Positions 1-8,991 are shown, counted from the stretch's first letter. The stretch: DNA of 64,000 nt from CAYYJR01 sp964472305 (GCA_964472305.1 CAYYJR010000009.1:84104-148103), one strand, 5' to 3'. The notes: generated from the sequence alone by a model not told the origin. Numbers and translations are program-made.

Positions 1-117
1 GAGCGCCGGCGCCGTCATCTGGCAGGCCTGTGCGAGTTGCTTGAGCGTGAACCCGAGGTAACCATATCGGCCGGAAAGGCGCTTGGCCTCCGCAAGAATC
101 AGCTCTTTTTTATTCAT
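1..117 (-). CDS. TetR/AcrR family transcriptional regulator, N-terminal fragment
   Basis: This is the first 39 codons of a gene that runs off the left edge of the window. The translation starts MNKKELILAEAKRLSG and continues into YGYLGFTLKQLAQACQMTAP, the usual helix 1-3 pattern of a TetR-type DNA-binding domain, in which 'T...IA..AGV....Y' forms the recognition helix. The ATG at 117 is preceded by a strong GGAGGGG ribosome-binding site. A good promoter lies upstream at 199-228 with a short near-palindrome between it and the start, consistent with the autoregulation common in this family. The ligand-binding domain is outside the window, so the regulated pathway cannot be stated. Confidence 0.8.
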   Translation of the reverse strand, partial: MNKKELILAEAKRLSGRYGYLGFTLKQLAQACQMTAPAL

Positions 118-198
118 GCTTTCCCCTCCGCGGGTACATGTTGGTTTCTGTACCGCGTGTCCGCTGTAGATTGGCTAGTGAACATTCATCAAATCGGC

Positions 199-228
199 AT
201 TTTACCCAAAGTCCCCCGTATTTGTCAA
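199..228 (-). promoter_or_regulatory. Sigma-70-type promoter of the TetR gene
   Basis: On the minus strand TTGACA (228-223) is followed after 18 nt by TAAAAT (204-199), a near-consensus promoter about 80 nt upstream of the TetR start. A near-palindrome TGAACATTCA lies downstream at 179-188, about where an autorepressing TetR dimer could sit. The operator is an inference. Confidence 0.6.
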
Positions 229-471
229 TGCTCGTCCGGTGGATGACTCCGAGAAGTCAACCGGATACCGCATTGATCGCCCGGTGCGGGAGGCAACATC
301 CTGGTGAATAATGAAATATTTCGCGATTGAGCCAGCGACTCCTTTTTTTATGCGAACGTCTTTGCGTGCGGTGGATGTGCGATCTCCAGCGGATAGTTCC
401 GTGGACGATGGGCACAGTATTCATACGGCAATACGCACCCGCTCGCGGGAGGGAGGAGACACCGAGCTGCG
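229..471. other. Intergenic region, no gene seen
   Basis: Divergent spacer between the TetR gene and the LOG-family gene. Short open frames cross it but none has a ribosome-binding site together with recognisable protein content. A GGGAGGAG sequence at about 450-458 is the only plausible ribosome-binding site for the gene starting at 472. Confidence 0.5.
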
Positions 472-1272
472 ATGACAGTACCGGATACGGAACCGTTGAC
501 ACGCGAGCGCCAACTCGAAATGGCGCGACAACGATTGCAACACGTACTCGACCTGTATCTACAGGCGGAAGCGGAGGTACGCGAACTGGAGGAGGGACGG
601 TTTCGGGTAGTGATCTTCGGTTCGGCGCGCATTGGACCGCAGGACAGCGTCTACCAGATGGTCTACCGCATCGCGCACGCGCTGGCGGAGCGCAATATCG
701 ATATCGTCACCGGCGGCGGACCGGGATTGATGGAAGCCGCGAATCGCGCGGTGCAAGAGGTGTCGCAACGGGTCAGCCGCTCCTATGGGCTTCCCATCGA
801 TCTGCCTTCGCTGGAGGAACCGGCCAATAAACATCTGGATATCAAGAGCAGTCATCGCCGTTTTACCTCGCGGCTGGACGAATTCATGCGTCTCTCCAAC
901 GCGGTGGTGGTGGCGCCCGGCGGCATCGGCACGCTGTTGGAGTTGGTGTATGTCTGGCAATTATTGCAAGTGGGCTTAACGAACGACCGTCCGGTTATTC
1001 TCCTCGGGAAAGATATCTGGGATGGCTTGCTGGCCTGGGTGCGCCACGTGCTGCTCGGTCACGGCTATATCAGTTCCGGCGACCTGCGCTGGATCAGACT
1101 GGTGACCAGCGAAAGCGAGGCAATACAACTGCTGACGCACGCACATGATCAATTTCTCGCCTCGCAACGGGCACATCGCCTGCCGGAGCAGGAAGTCGAT
1201 CGCACGGTGACCGAGGATATGTTGTCCTATACCCCCACCGAAATGAGCGAAGAGGGCACCGGTGATGCGTAA
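472..1272 (+). CDS. LOG family protein (TIGR00730-like Rossmann fold)
   Basis: A 266-residue protein of the LOG/'lysine decarboxylase-like' family. Members are mostly nucleoside 5'-monophosphate phosphoribohydrolases, as in cytokinin activation or nucleotide salvage. The sequence shows the beta-strand FRVVIFGSARIG, the nucleotide-binding segment GGGPGLMEAAN and the signature APGGIGTLLEL; the R and E of the PGGxGTxxE region are intact. It has about 40 extra N-terminal residues that look helical (ERQLEMARQRLQHVLDLYLQ). The ATG at 472 has a GGGAGGAG ribosome-binding site at unusually long spacing (about 13 nt), and I see no better start. The fold assignment is firm; the exact substrate is unknown. 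Confidence 0.85.
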   Translation: MTVPDTEPLTRERQLEMARQRLQHVLDLYLQAEAEVRELEEGRFRVVIFGSARIGPQDSVYQMVYRIAHALAERNIDIVTGGGPGLMEAANRAVQEVSQRVSRSYGLPIDLPSLEEPANKHLDIKSSHRRFTSRLDEFMRLSNAVVVAPGGIGTLLELVYVWQLLQVGLTNDRPVILLGKDIWDGLLAWVRHVLLGHGYISSGDLRWIRLVTSESEAIQLLTHAHDQFLASQRAHRLPEQEVDRTVTEDMLSYTPTEMSEEGTGDA

Positions 1273-1285
1273 CGAGCGGCACGGT

Positions 1286-1411
1286 TCAGGTCTTGGGGCG
1301 TTTTTTCTCGCTGACGCCCTTGTTGCCTGCCTGTTTCGTCCGCTTCGTGTCCTGCGCCGAATGTGACGCCGAAGCCTCGATGCCCCCCATTCCTTTATTC
1401 GCACGCGGCAT
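1286..1411 (-). CDS. Small basic hypothetical protein (41 aa)
   Basis: A short frame beginning MPRANKGMGGIEAS and ending KGVSEKKRPKT, rich in Lys, Arg, Ser and Gly and predicted to be disordered. The ATG at 1411 is preceded by a very strong purine stretch (GGGGGGAGG, spacing about 7 nt), the main reason to call it. It faces the LOG gene convergently, with 13 nt between the stops. I recognise no family. The same frame is open upstream to 1588, but that part has no start with a ribosome-binding site. It could be a nucleic-acid-binding or stress peptide, or a spurious frame. Confidence 0.45.
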   Translation of the reverse strand: MPRANKGMGGIEASASHSAQDTKRTKQAGNKGVSEKKRPKT

Positions 1412-1600
1412 AATCGTGCCTCCCCCCGCAGTGTTCCCCGCCGCCACCGCCGCGGCACGAAAGATTTTGACATTCACCCCGGAAAGGGAAGTGACGGGCC
1501 ATGGCGAAAAATCGTATGCAGATACGCGGTACCCGACGGGCGATGGTCCGCTGTTACCCCGGTGCAACGTGTCACGTATCACCACCAAACGGGAGCGCTC

Positions 1601-2650
1601 ATGCCGTCAGTATTCAATATGTCGGATCACCCCCACCGCCGCTTGAATCCGTTAACGGGCGAATGGCTGCTGGTGTCGCCGCACCGCGCCAAGCGTCCGT
1701 GGCTGGGCCAGACGGAAGAATTGGCCGGCGAACAGCGACCCGCGTATGATCCGCAGTGCTACCTCTGTCCGGGCAACCAGCGCGCGCAAGGGGAGCAGAA
1801 TCCACCTTATACCGCGACCTTCGTCTTCGATAACGATTTCGCGTCGTTGCTGCCGGATGCGCCAGCAGGCGGCAGTGCACGGGGCGAACTGCTGGTGGCG
1901 CGCGCGGAGCGCGGGATGTGCCGGGTGATCTGTTTCTCACCGCGCCACGACCTGTCGCTGGCGGAGATGTCGCACGCGGAAATTTTACCGGTGGTCGAAC
2001 TGTGGGCGGCGCAATACGCGGAGATCGGCGCCCGCAAAGACATCAATTACGTACAGATTTTCGAAAACAAGGGGCTGATGATGGGGTGCAGCAATCCGCA
2101 CCCGCATGGGCAAATCTGGGCTTCCGCGCACCTGCCGAATGAGCCCGCGAAAGAGTTGACCCACCAGCGGCGCCACCTGAAGCGCCATGGCTGCTGCCTG
2201 CTGTGCGAATACCTGGCGCTGGAACTGAGCGCGGAGGAACGCATCGTCTGCGCCAACGAGCACTTCGCGGCGGTGGTGCCGTTCTGGGCATGCTGGCCGT
2301 TCGAGACAATGGTGCTGCCGCGCCGGCATCTGGGGGCAATGCCCGCGCTGACGCCGGAGGAGCGCGCCGCGCTGGCGGATATCCTGCAGCGCGTCACCGC
2401 ACGCTACGACAACCTGTTCCGCACCTCTTTCCCCTACTCCATGGGCTGGCACCAGTCGCCCACCGACGGCCGCGCTCACGAGGAATGGCATCTGCATGCG
2501 CACTTCTACCCGCCGCTGCTGCGCTCGGCCACGGTAAAAAAGTTCATGGTCGGCTTCGAGATGCTCGGGAACCCCCAGCGCGACATCACCGCAGAAACCG
2601 CCGCCGCGCGGTTGCGCGAACTGTCGGAAGTACATTATCGCAAGGGATGA
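1601..2650 (+). CDS. galT: Galactose-1-phosphate uridylyltransferase
   Basis: A 349-residue GalT, the usual length. It transfers UMP between UDP-glucose and galactose-1-phosphate in the Leloir pathway. Visible motifs are the zinc-site CYLC near residue 54, the HIT-superfamily active site NPHPHGQ, whose second His is the uridylylated nucleophile, and the C-terminal HLHAHFYPPLLR block. I start at the ATG at 1601, seven nt after GGGAG, because residues from MPSVFNMSDHPHRRLNPLTG match the family N-terminus; an ATG at 1562 is possible but adds sequence unlike the family. It stands alone, with no galK or galE here, but would process galactose released by the GH42 enzyme at 61.6 kb. Confidence 0.93.
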   Translation: MPSVFNMSDHPHRRLNPLTGEWLLVSPHRAKRPWLGQTEELAGEQRPAYDPQCYLCPGNQRAQGEQNPPYTATFVFDNDFASLLPDAPAGGSARGELLVARAERGMCRVICFSPRHDLSLAEMSHAEILPVVELWAAQYAEIGARKDINYVQIFENKGLMMGCSNPHPHGQIWASAHLPNEPAKELTHQRRHLKRHGCCLLCEYLALELSAEERIVCANEHFAAVVPFWACWPFETMVLPRRHLGAMPALTPEERAALADILQRVTARYDNLFRTSFPYSMGWHQSPTDGRAHEEWHLHAHFYPPLLRSATVKKFMVGFEMLGNPQRDITAETAAARLRELSEVHYRKG

Positions 2651-2705
2651 ACGGAGCGGAACTACCACTAATCCCGGAATATCAGGCGATCAATCCCATC
2701 ATGGT

Positions 2706-3017
2706 TCAGACATCTTTCGCCGGTGGCAGCTCGATGCGGTATTTCAATCCCTCGTTGGGACGATACAGCAGGAACGTGTGTCCCACGCGTCCGACGACGT
2801 CGCTATTCGTGCGGGTGGAGAGCTCCGTCGCGGTTTCGTCGGTGACGCCGGGCATGTCGGTCTGCACGCGCACCTTGATCAGCTCGCGGGTGTGAAAGGC
2901 ATCCTCGGTGGCGGCTACCGTGGTGTCCGACACACCTTCCTTGCCGATGAACACCACCGGATCGAGCAATTGCCCCTTGCCGCGCAGCACGCGTCGTTGT
3001 TTACTGGTCAGTGCCAT
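2706..3017 (-). CDS. yhbY: Ribosome assembly RNA-binding protein, CRM domain
   Basis: A 103-residue single CRM-domain protein of the YhbY type, which associates with pre-50S ribosomes. The N-terminus MALTSKQRRVLRGKG and the GxxG-containing VFIGKEGVSD segment are diagnostic, followed by RELIKVRVQ and the GRVGHTFLLYRPN end of the fold. The start at 3017 has AAGGA about 9 nt upstream. It is convergent with galT and apparently monocistronic. Confidence 0.92.
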   Translation of the reverse strand: MALTSKQRRVLRGKGQLLDPVVFIGKEGVSDTTVAATEDAFHTRELIKVRVQTDMPGVTDETATELSTRTNSDVVGRVGHTFLLYRPNEGLKYRIELPPAKDV

Positions 3018-3210
3018 ATGGAGATCCTTATTGTCCCTGCGGAATGAATGGTCGCCTTCATTATAGCGTTATTACGAAAAAACAGGGGGGCGAGCAAGCC
3101 GGCATCCCCGACTGATCGCGTCCTTGCGCCGGGCGAGGTGCAAATCAGGTGATAACTCGAACTGACTCTACCACCCGCACTGTTAGTTAAATGATATCGC
3201 AACGCCGCGC

Positions 3211-4542
3211 CTACTCGATGACGCGCTTGTCCAGCACGCGCCTGGCCTTGCCTTGACTGCGCTCCAGCGTTTGCGGCTCGACCAGCTTCACCTTCACCGA
3301 TACACCCAGCAGGGAGTGCAGTTTTTTGCTAAGCGACGATTGCAGATCGGTCATGGTGCTGAAGCGTTCGGTGAACATCTGCTCGGAGATTTCCACCCAT
3401 ACCTCCAGCGTGTCGAGCATGCCTTCGCGGGTGACCACCAGCAGGTAATGCGGCGAGGTGCCTTCCGTCTCCATCAATATGTGTTCGACCTGGGTGGGGA
3501 AGACATTCACACCGCGGATAATCAGCATGTCGTCGGTGCGCCCTTTCACACGTGTCATGCGCGCACTGGTGCGCCCGCAGGCGCACGGAGTCGTGGTGAT
3601 CGCGGTCAGGTCGTTGGTACGGTAGCGCAGTACCGGCAGCGCCTCTTTCCAGAGCGGGGTAACGACCAGTTCACCGACTTCGCCTTCCTCAACCGGCACG
3701 CCTGTCTGCGGATCCAGCACTTCACAGATAAACAGGTCTTCGGCGATGTGCATGCCGTCTTGGACGATGGCGCATTCGCCGGAGACGCCCGGTCCGCATA
3801 GTTCACTCATGCCGTAGTTGTCGGTAGCGATAAGACCGAAAGATTTTTCGATGCGCGCGCGCATGCCTTCCGTCCATGGCTCGGCGCCGAACAGTCCCCA
3901 CTTCAAGCAAACATCCTCGCCGATCTTCAGTCCACGCTCCTGCACCTGTTCTGCCAGGTAGGCGGCATACGATGGCGTGGAGATGAGCGCGGTGCTCTGA
4001 AAGTCCACCATAAACAGCAATTGACGATCGGTATTGCCCGACGACACCGGCACCACGGTGGCGCCCACGCGTTCCAATCCGTAGTGCAAGCCAAAACCGC
4101 CAGTAAACATACCGTAGCCAAAGGAGATCTGCGCGATATCGCGCTCGGTGACGCCCGCCAGCGTGACCATGCGCGCGACCAAGTTCACCCAGGTATCGAG
4201 GTCGTTCCTGGTGTAGCCGACCACGGTAGGCTTGCCGGTTGTGCCACTGGAGGAGTGGATGCGTACCAGTTCCTGCGGCGGTACGGCGAACAAGCCGAAC
4301 GGATACGTATCATGGAAGTCCTTTTTTGTGGTATAAGGAAGCAAGCGGATATCATCCAGCGAGCGGATATCCTTTGGACTGATGCCGGCGGCATCCAACC
4401 GCGCACGGTAAAACGGCACCTTCGCGTAGGCATAGGCGACCGTCTCCTGCAGGCGCTGTAGTTGACGTTTACGGATGGTGGTCCGTGCGGCGCACTCCCA
4501 CTCCGGCTCCCAGATGCGTTGCGGCGTAGTGACGGAACTCAT
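3211..4542 (-). CDS. paaK: Phenylacetate-CoA ligase family protein
   Basis: A 443-residue AMP-forming aryl-CoA ligase. It shows the P-loop-like SSSGTTGKPTVVGYT, the adenylate motif TDNYGMSELCGPG, the hinge region RTNDLT, and a C-terminal half with KGRTDDMLIIRGVNVFPTQVE. The frame is open further upstream, but the start is placed at 4542 because the residues from MSSVTTPQRIWEPEWE match the family N-terminus. That ATG overlaps the stop of the preceding symporter remnant (ATGA), indicating translational coupling. Together with an ACT-domain protein and a symporter it forms a unit known in other bacteria that handle aryl acids from amino-acid fermentation. The substrate may be phenylacetate or indoleacetate. 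Confidence 0.92.
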   Translation of the reverse strand: MSSVTTPQRIWEPEWECAARTTIRKRQLQRLQETVAYAYAKVPFYRARLDAAGISPKDIRSLDDIRLLPYTTKKDFHDTYPFGLFAVPPQELVRIHSSSGTTGKPTVVGYTRNDLDTWVNLVARMVTLAGVTERDIAQISFGYGMFTGGFGLHYGLERVGATVVPVSSGNTDRQLLFMVDFQSTALISTPSYAAYLAEQVQERGLKIGEDVCLKWGLFGAEPWTEGMRARIEKSFGLIATDNYGMSELCGPGVSGECAIVQDGMHIAEDLFICEVLDPQTGVPVEEGEVGELVVTPLWKEALPVLRYRTNDLTAITTTPCACGRTSARMTRVKGRTDDMLIIRGVNVFPTQVEHILMETEGTSPHYLLVVTREGMLDTLEVWVEISEQMFTERFSTMTDLQSSLSKKLHSLLGVSVKVKLVEPQTLERSQGKARRVLDKRVIE

Positions 4543-4916
4543 GCGACTACCTCTTCTTGCACCTCGACCGGCGCGAGGGGATCGGCAAAAGCCTTGGTGA
4601 TTAACCGTGCCGACGGCGGCGGCGTGAGCAGGCTGACGATAGATACGACGATCAGCGGAACCAACATGGGCATGGCATCCGCCAGCGGCATGCCATCCGA
4701 CCCGCCCCCCCGCTTTCCGGTATATCCGACGCAGAGCACGGTGGAAAAGCAAACGGTACCGTAGACGCACACGCGCATCCACTGGTCGAATGTGTGCCCG
4801 TCGAGGAAGGAGTCGCCTACATCCTTCGTTCGGCGCATGCTCCAGAAACCGACGCCCAGCATTGCAAGTACGGTAACAATAACGATGGCCGCATCCGGAA
4901 TCTGTTGCGGCATCAT
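4539..4916 (-). pseudogene. Sodium:solute symporter remnant, internally deleted
   Basis: A 125-codon open frame that looks like the two ends of a roughly 500-residue SSS-family sodium/solute symporter joined in frame. Residues 1-70 (LAMLGVGFWSMRRTKDVGDS, then VYGTVCFSTVLCVGYTGK) match the first two membrane segments. Residues 80-125 (MLVPLIVVSIVSLLTPPPSA, then RLITKAFADP) match the usual C-terminal end. Everything between is missing, with the junction near 4670-4715 beside a run of seven C. It lies between the ACT-domain gene (stop 1 nt upstream of its start) and paaK (4-nt overlap), the position a full symporter holds in related clusters. It cannot transport as it stands. A scaffold misassembly is an alternative explanation. 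Confidence 0.7.
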
Positions 4917-5333
4917 CTACAGCTCCGCAAGTTCCTGTGGAGTAACCAACGAGATCTTTTCCTCCGTGAGAATGGCTTCACCGGCGGTGATATCTTCCAC
5001 GCCGAACGCGATCAACGATCGCACAATGGCGTATGCATATTCGACGTTGAGCCCGCGTTGGGCGAAACCTTCCAGCGCCCGCGCCAATCCGCCCGGCGTA
5101 TCGGGCACGCGCGCGAGGATCACCGGACCTTCGTGCACGGTGAACTTGGCGGCGCGCAATGCCTGCACGGCCTGCGGTTCATTGTTGACAATCAAACGCA
5201 ATATGCCGAAATCGGCGGTATCCGCCACACTGAAACCACGAATGTTGACCTTGTTTTCGCCGAGAATCCGCGTCACCTCGGCCAGCCGACCGGCGGTGTT
5301 GTCGAGGAACACCGATAACTGGGTTACTGCCAT
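4917..5333 (-). CDS. Tandem ACT-domain protein
   Basis: A 138-residue protein made of two ACT domains (MAVTQLSVFLDNTAGRLAEV and, from about residue 70, GPVILARVPDTPGGLARALE). ACT pairs bind amino acids and usually regulate. Proteins of this type are often encoded next to paaK and aryl-acid transporters, as here. Of several ATGs, the one at 5333 is chosen because AAGGAG lies 7 nt upstream; the ATG at 5339 would be too close to it. It leads a three-gene minus-strand unit with the symporter remnant and paaK. Binding of an aromatic amino acid or aryl acid is an inference from context. Confidence 0.85.
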   Translation of the reverse strand: MAVTQLSVFLDNTAGRLAEVTRILGENKVNIRGFSVADTADFGILRLIVNNEPQAVQALRAAKFTVHEGPVILARVPDTPGGLARALEGFAQRGLNVEYAYAIVRSLIAFGVEDITAGEAILTEEKISLVTPQELAEL

Positions 5334-5442
5334 GGTCATGCTCCTTTCCACAACAAACGAGAGCTTATCAGCATTAATTACAACAACGAGCGAAAAACTC
5401 CTTCCCCGCTTGGCAGGATAATTCGCGTGGTGAGTCGTTCCA

Positions 5443-5456
5443 TGTCACAAGTGACA
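5443..5456. promoter_or_regulatory. Perfect inverted repeat, operator-like
   Basis: TGTCACAAGTGACA is TGTCAC, a 2-nt centre, then GTGACA. It sits in the spacer between the start of the ACT-paaK unit and the end of the ATP-grasp gene. Its size suits a dimeric regulator, but I see no promoter element that fixes its role. Confidence 0.3.
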
Positions 5457-5513
5457 AGGGGTGAGCGGGGCAAAGCCTTGAACCGGTCAATCACCACCCG
5501 ACGCTACTGCATC

Positions 5514-6956
5514 TCAATCCGCGATATACCAGAGGTGCGCGCTCACGCCGGGTTCGTCGCCAGGGCCGGCGGGGGTGAGCAGGCGAGCGTGGCTCATGCC
5601 GGCGGGGCGTGAATTGGCTTCCAGCAGGACGGGAACGACCGCACCGGCATCAGCATCGAGCAACAGGTCGAGACCGACCAGCGCGGGCATCGCCGCACCC
5701 AGCGCACGAGCCAGCGCCAATGCGCCGGCTTCCGCCGTCGCGGTCACGCGCGCCCAGGAGCCTGCCAACGGCTCTCCGGCCGCATCACAAAGGTGGTCCC
5801 ACACCACGCGCAACGGCATCACCCGCCCGCCGCGACCGGCGGAAGCGATGCCATCCGGTGTAACGGCAACCTGTGCGAATCCCGATTCCGCCCAGGCATG
5901 CAGACCGTCCCAGCAGACATTCACACGCAGCGTGCAGCGCACCGGGCCATCCGGCCCGGCATAGCGTACATCGCCGCGCTCCTCCATCAGCAACAGCGCC
6001 GTCCCCATCCGTCCCGCCGGTAAGTCATCCACGGCCAGGTTCACCAGTTCCACGCCGCGTCCCTCGGTGCCATCCGCCGGTTTGAGCACCGCGCGCGCGG
6101 TATGCCCGGCCATCCACGCCGCCGCCACCGCGCGCCACGCCTCCGCATTCATGCCGGCCGGGATAGCCTGAAAATCTGGTGTCGGCAATCCGGCTTGTCG
6201 CCAAATCGCCCCGGTCGCCGCTTTGTCATCAAGCACCCGCGCACCCGCATAAGGGTTGCGCACCCGCACTCCCGCCAGCGCGCATTCGATGCGCTGGTGG
6301 GCATCTGCCTCATCCGCCAGGTTCAGCGCCAGCAGCTGTGCGCCGGCCACCGCCGCCGGGACGGCAAAATTCGCCTCGCATAACCGATTGCGGTCCGCAT
6401 CGTAGCGCACCCCGCGATGCAACCGGCCCTCATGCAACCAGCTTTCGTGCACGGCGATCACTTCGACCGCCGCCCCGGCGACCAGCGCATCCACCATCAA
6501 CGGGAAATACTCATGCGCCGCGTGCGGAAACGCGGAAAAGCACAGCGCATACACCGGAGCGGTTGCCGGTGCATGGTCACGCGGGGACAATACCACTTCC
6601 GGTCCCAGCCGCTCGCTCAACAACGCATCCAGCGCCAACTCGACCAGCCGCGCCGCGTGTTCGTCGAGAAACGACGCATAGGCGGGATGCACGCCCGCGC
6701 GTCCTGCCGCCAGCAAATCCGCCACACACGCCATCGCCTCGGTGCATAGTGCGCCGCGCCGCACCGCGCCCAGCCGCACTCGCCGCCGCAACGCCGCCAC
6801 GTCGCCCCACACCGCCGCCAGCCGTGCCGCCAGCGCATACTTCATTGCCACACTGCGCTCTTCGTCATCGAGCAGATACGCCAGCGGCAACTCCAATTCC
6901 CGTCGTGCTCGCGCGAGTCCATCATCAAGTTCAGCATACAAATATGCGGTCACCAT
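5514..6956 (-). CDS. ATP-grasp domain protein, unknown substrate
   Basis: A 480-residue protein whose C-terminal half is an ATP-grasp ligase domain. It has the Lys-strand and glycine loop AVLKPADGTEGRGVEL, the hinge ALLLMEERGDVRY, and a metal-binding end with VVPVLLEANSRPAGMSHARL. The N-terminal ~200 residues are Ala/Leu-rich and unrecognised. Such proteins join a carboxylate to an amine or thiol using ATP; the substrate cannot be told. The start at 6956 (MVTAYLYAELDDG) has no ribosome-binding site, and TATAAT lies only 3 nt upstream. The mRNA may therefore be leaderless, perhaps starting at the GTG codon at 6953. A longer reading from 7028 is open but would run through the promoter. Confidence 0.7.
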   Translation of the reverse strand: MVTAYLYAELDDGLARARRELELPLAYLLDDEERSVAMKYALAARLAAVWGDVAALRRRVRLGAVRRGALCTEAMACVADLLAAGRAGVHPAYASFLDEHAARLVELALDALLSERLGPEVVLSPRDHAPATAPVYALCFSAFPHAAHEYFPLMVDALVAGAAVEVIAVHESWLHEGRLHRGVRYDADRNRLCEANFAVPAAVAGAQLLALNLADEADAHQRIECALAGVRVRNPYAGARVLDDKAATGAIWRQAGLPTPDFQAIPAGMNAEAWRAVAAAWMAGHTARAVLKPADGTEGRGVELVNLAVDDLPAGRMGTALLLMEERGDVRYAGPDGPVRCTLRVNVCWDGLHAWAESGFAQVAVTPDGIASAGRGGRVMPLRVVWDHLCDAAGEPLAGSWARVTATAEAGALALARALGAAMPALVGLDLLLDADAGAVVPVLLEANSRPAGMSHARLLTPAGPGDEPGVSAHLWYIAD

Positions 6957-6959
6957 GCC

Positions 6960-6988
6960 ATTATACCCTGCACTCGTGCTGCCCGTCA
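6960..6988 (-). promoter_or_regulatory. Promoter abutting the ATP-grasp start (possible leaderless mRNA)
   Basis: On the minus strand TATAAT (6965-6960) is preceded after 17 nt by TGACGG, or after 18 nt by ATGACG. Only GGC separates the -10 box from ATG, so transcription should begin at or just inside the annotated start. Confidence 0.5.
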
Positions 6989-7047
6989 TCTCGCGCGCAT
7001 TTCCGCCACACGCACATGCTCTTGCCATTCGCGGACGGAGATGGCAT

Positions 7048-7053
7048 TATAAT
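7048..7053 (+). promoter_or_regulatory. Probable -10 box of the pheA promoter
   Basis: A perfect TATAAT lies 50 nt upstream of the pheA start. The -35 region is weak (TTGCCA at 7022-7027, spacing 20 nt). Confidence 0.45.
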
Positions 7054-7103
7054 GCTCCATACCTAACCGGTGCGCAGGTGAGCACCGACGGAGTGACGTT
7101 GCG

Positions 7104-8201
7104 ATGAGCGAGAACAAACTACCGGCTGAACTGTCCGCCAATACGATTCAGGCGATTCGCTGGAGCCTCGATCGCGTCGATGAGCAGATCGTCGGATTGC
7201 TCAATCAGCGCGCTGAGCTGGCGCGCCGTATCGGACAGTTGAAAGAAGCGTTCGATGGCGTGGCCTTTGTGCCGGCCCGCGAGCGCGCGGTACTGGATCA
7301 CGTGCAATCGTTCAACGCCGGCCCGCTGCCCCACGAAGCGATTTACGGCATCTTTCAACAGATCATTGCCGCCTGCCGCAATCTGGAGCAACCGGTAAAA
7401 GTCGCCTACCTCGGACCGCCTTATACTTTCAGTCACCAGGCCGCCATTCAGCGATTCGGCACCACCAGCATGCTGCTGCCGGCGGATTCGGTGCATGACG
7501 TGGTCAGCCTGGTGGAGCATGGCAATGCCGAATACGGCGTGTTGCCGATTGAGAATTCCACTGACGGCGTCGTGCGCGATTCGCTCGATGCGCTGTATCG
7601 CTCCACGTTGAACATCGCAGACGAACTGAATGTGCCTGTCCACCATTATCTGTGGGGGTGCGGCACGCTGGAAGATGTCACCACGGTCTATTCTCACCCG
7701 CAGCCGCTGGCGCAATGCCGCAACTGGTTGCTGCGCCACCTTCCGAAAGCCGAATTGCTGACCGCATCGAGCACTTCGCGCGCTGCCGAAATGGTGGTCG
7801 GGCGACCGGAGGCGGCGGCTATCTGTCAGCCGCTGGCCGGCGAGCAATTCGCGTTGACGCAACTGGCAGAGCGTATCGAGGATTCGCCGCATAATCGCAC
7901 CCGCTTTTGCGTGGTGGGCCCGGCGCAGTCGCAGCCCAGCGGACACGATAAAACCTCTATCGTTTTTTCCGTGAAACACCAGTCCGGCGCCTTGAATACG
8001 GCACTGACTATCCTCGAACGCCACGGGATCAACCTGACGCTGATCGAGTCGCGACCCACGAAAGAAATGCCGTGGGAATACCTGTTTTACATCGACTTCC
8101 TGGGACACACCACCGAGCCGCGTGTGATCGCCGCACTCGACGAATTACGCAGGTATTGCATGTTCCTGCGCGTATTCGGCAGCTATCCGGAAGCGAACTG
8201 A
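7104..8201 (+). CDS. pheA: Bifunctional chorismate mutase / prephenate dehydratase (P-protein)
   Basis: A 365-residue P-protein of the phenylalanine pathway. Residues 15-95 form an AroQ chorismate mutase domain (IRWSLDRVDEQIVGLLNQRA, then ARRIGQLKEA). Residues 98-275 form the prephenate dehydratase (KVAYLGPPYTFSHQAA, then GVLPIENSTDGVV; NRTRFCVVG with the catalytic Thr). Residues 280-365 form an ACT domain with the ESRPTKEMPWEYLFYIDF motif that binds phenylalanine, so feedback inhibition is expected. The length is normal. It is followed by the infC cluster but separated from it by a strong promoter. Confidence 0.95.
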   Translation: MSENKLPAELSANTIQAIRWSLDRVDEQIVGLLNQRAELARRIGQLKEAFDGVAFVPARERAVLDHVQSFNAGPLPHEAIYGIFQQIIAACRNLEQPVKVAYLGPPYTFSHQAAIQRFGTTSMLLPADSVHDVVSLVEHGNAEYGVLPIENSTDGVVRDSLDALYRSTLNIADELNVPVHHYLWGCGTLEDVTTVYSHPQPLAQCRNWLLRHLPKAELLTASSTSRAAEMVVGRPEAAAICQPLAGEQFALTQLAERIEDSPHNRTRFCVVGPAQSQPSGHDKTSIVFSVKHQSGALNTALTILERHGINLTLIESRPTKEMPWEYLFYIDFLGHTTEPRVIAALDELRRYCMFLRVFGSYPEAN

Positions 8202-8272
8202 CGGGAGGCGTCGCCCTCTTGCGCCGCGGCATGACAATTTCGCGCGTTGGCGCGACAACTTCGTGCGCTGCG

Positions 8273-8301
8273 TTGACAGTACGCACTCCCTATGCTACAC
8301 T
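8273..8301 (+). promoter_or_regulatory. Strong sigma-70 promoter of infC-rpmI-rplT
   Basis: TTGACA (8273-8278), a 17-nt spacer and TACACT (8296-8301) precede infC. The predicted start near 8308 gives a leader of about 57 nt, with GGAGGT at 8351-8356. Confidence 0.8.
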
Positions 8302-8364
8302 GCTCGGGATTTTGCGGAGATACATTTATCTTCGTACGATGTCTGTTGTCGGAGGTGCTTCAAC

Positions 8365-8940
<576 letters not shown>

Positions 8941-8965
8941 CCAGGACCCACAGTACGGTCACGCG

Positions 8966-8991
8966 CGCGGGCCGTCCTCGGACGGCCCGCG
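8966..8991 (+). promoter_or_regulatory. GC-rich hairpin between infC and rpmI
   Basis: CGCGGGCCGTCC and GGACGGCCCGCG form an 11-bp stem with a 4-nt loop, 25 nt after the infC stop and 48 nt before the rpmI start. No T-run follows, so it is not an ordinary terminator. It could be a processing site, an attenuator or part of L20-mediated control. Confidence 0.5.

Noticed and set aside
37..246. 69-codon plus-strand frame at the left edge
   Set aside because: Overlaps the TetR coding start and its promoter on the other strand; no ribosome-binding site.
6179..7066. 295-codon plus-strand frame opposite the ATP-grasp gene
   Set aside because: Extremely Pro/Arg/His-rich, as expected of an antisense reading of a GC-rich gene.
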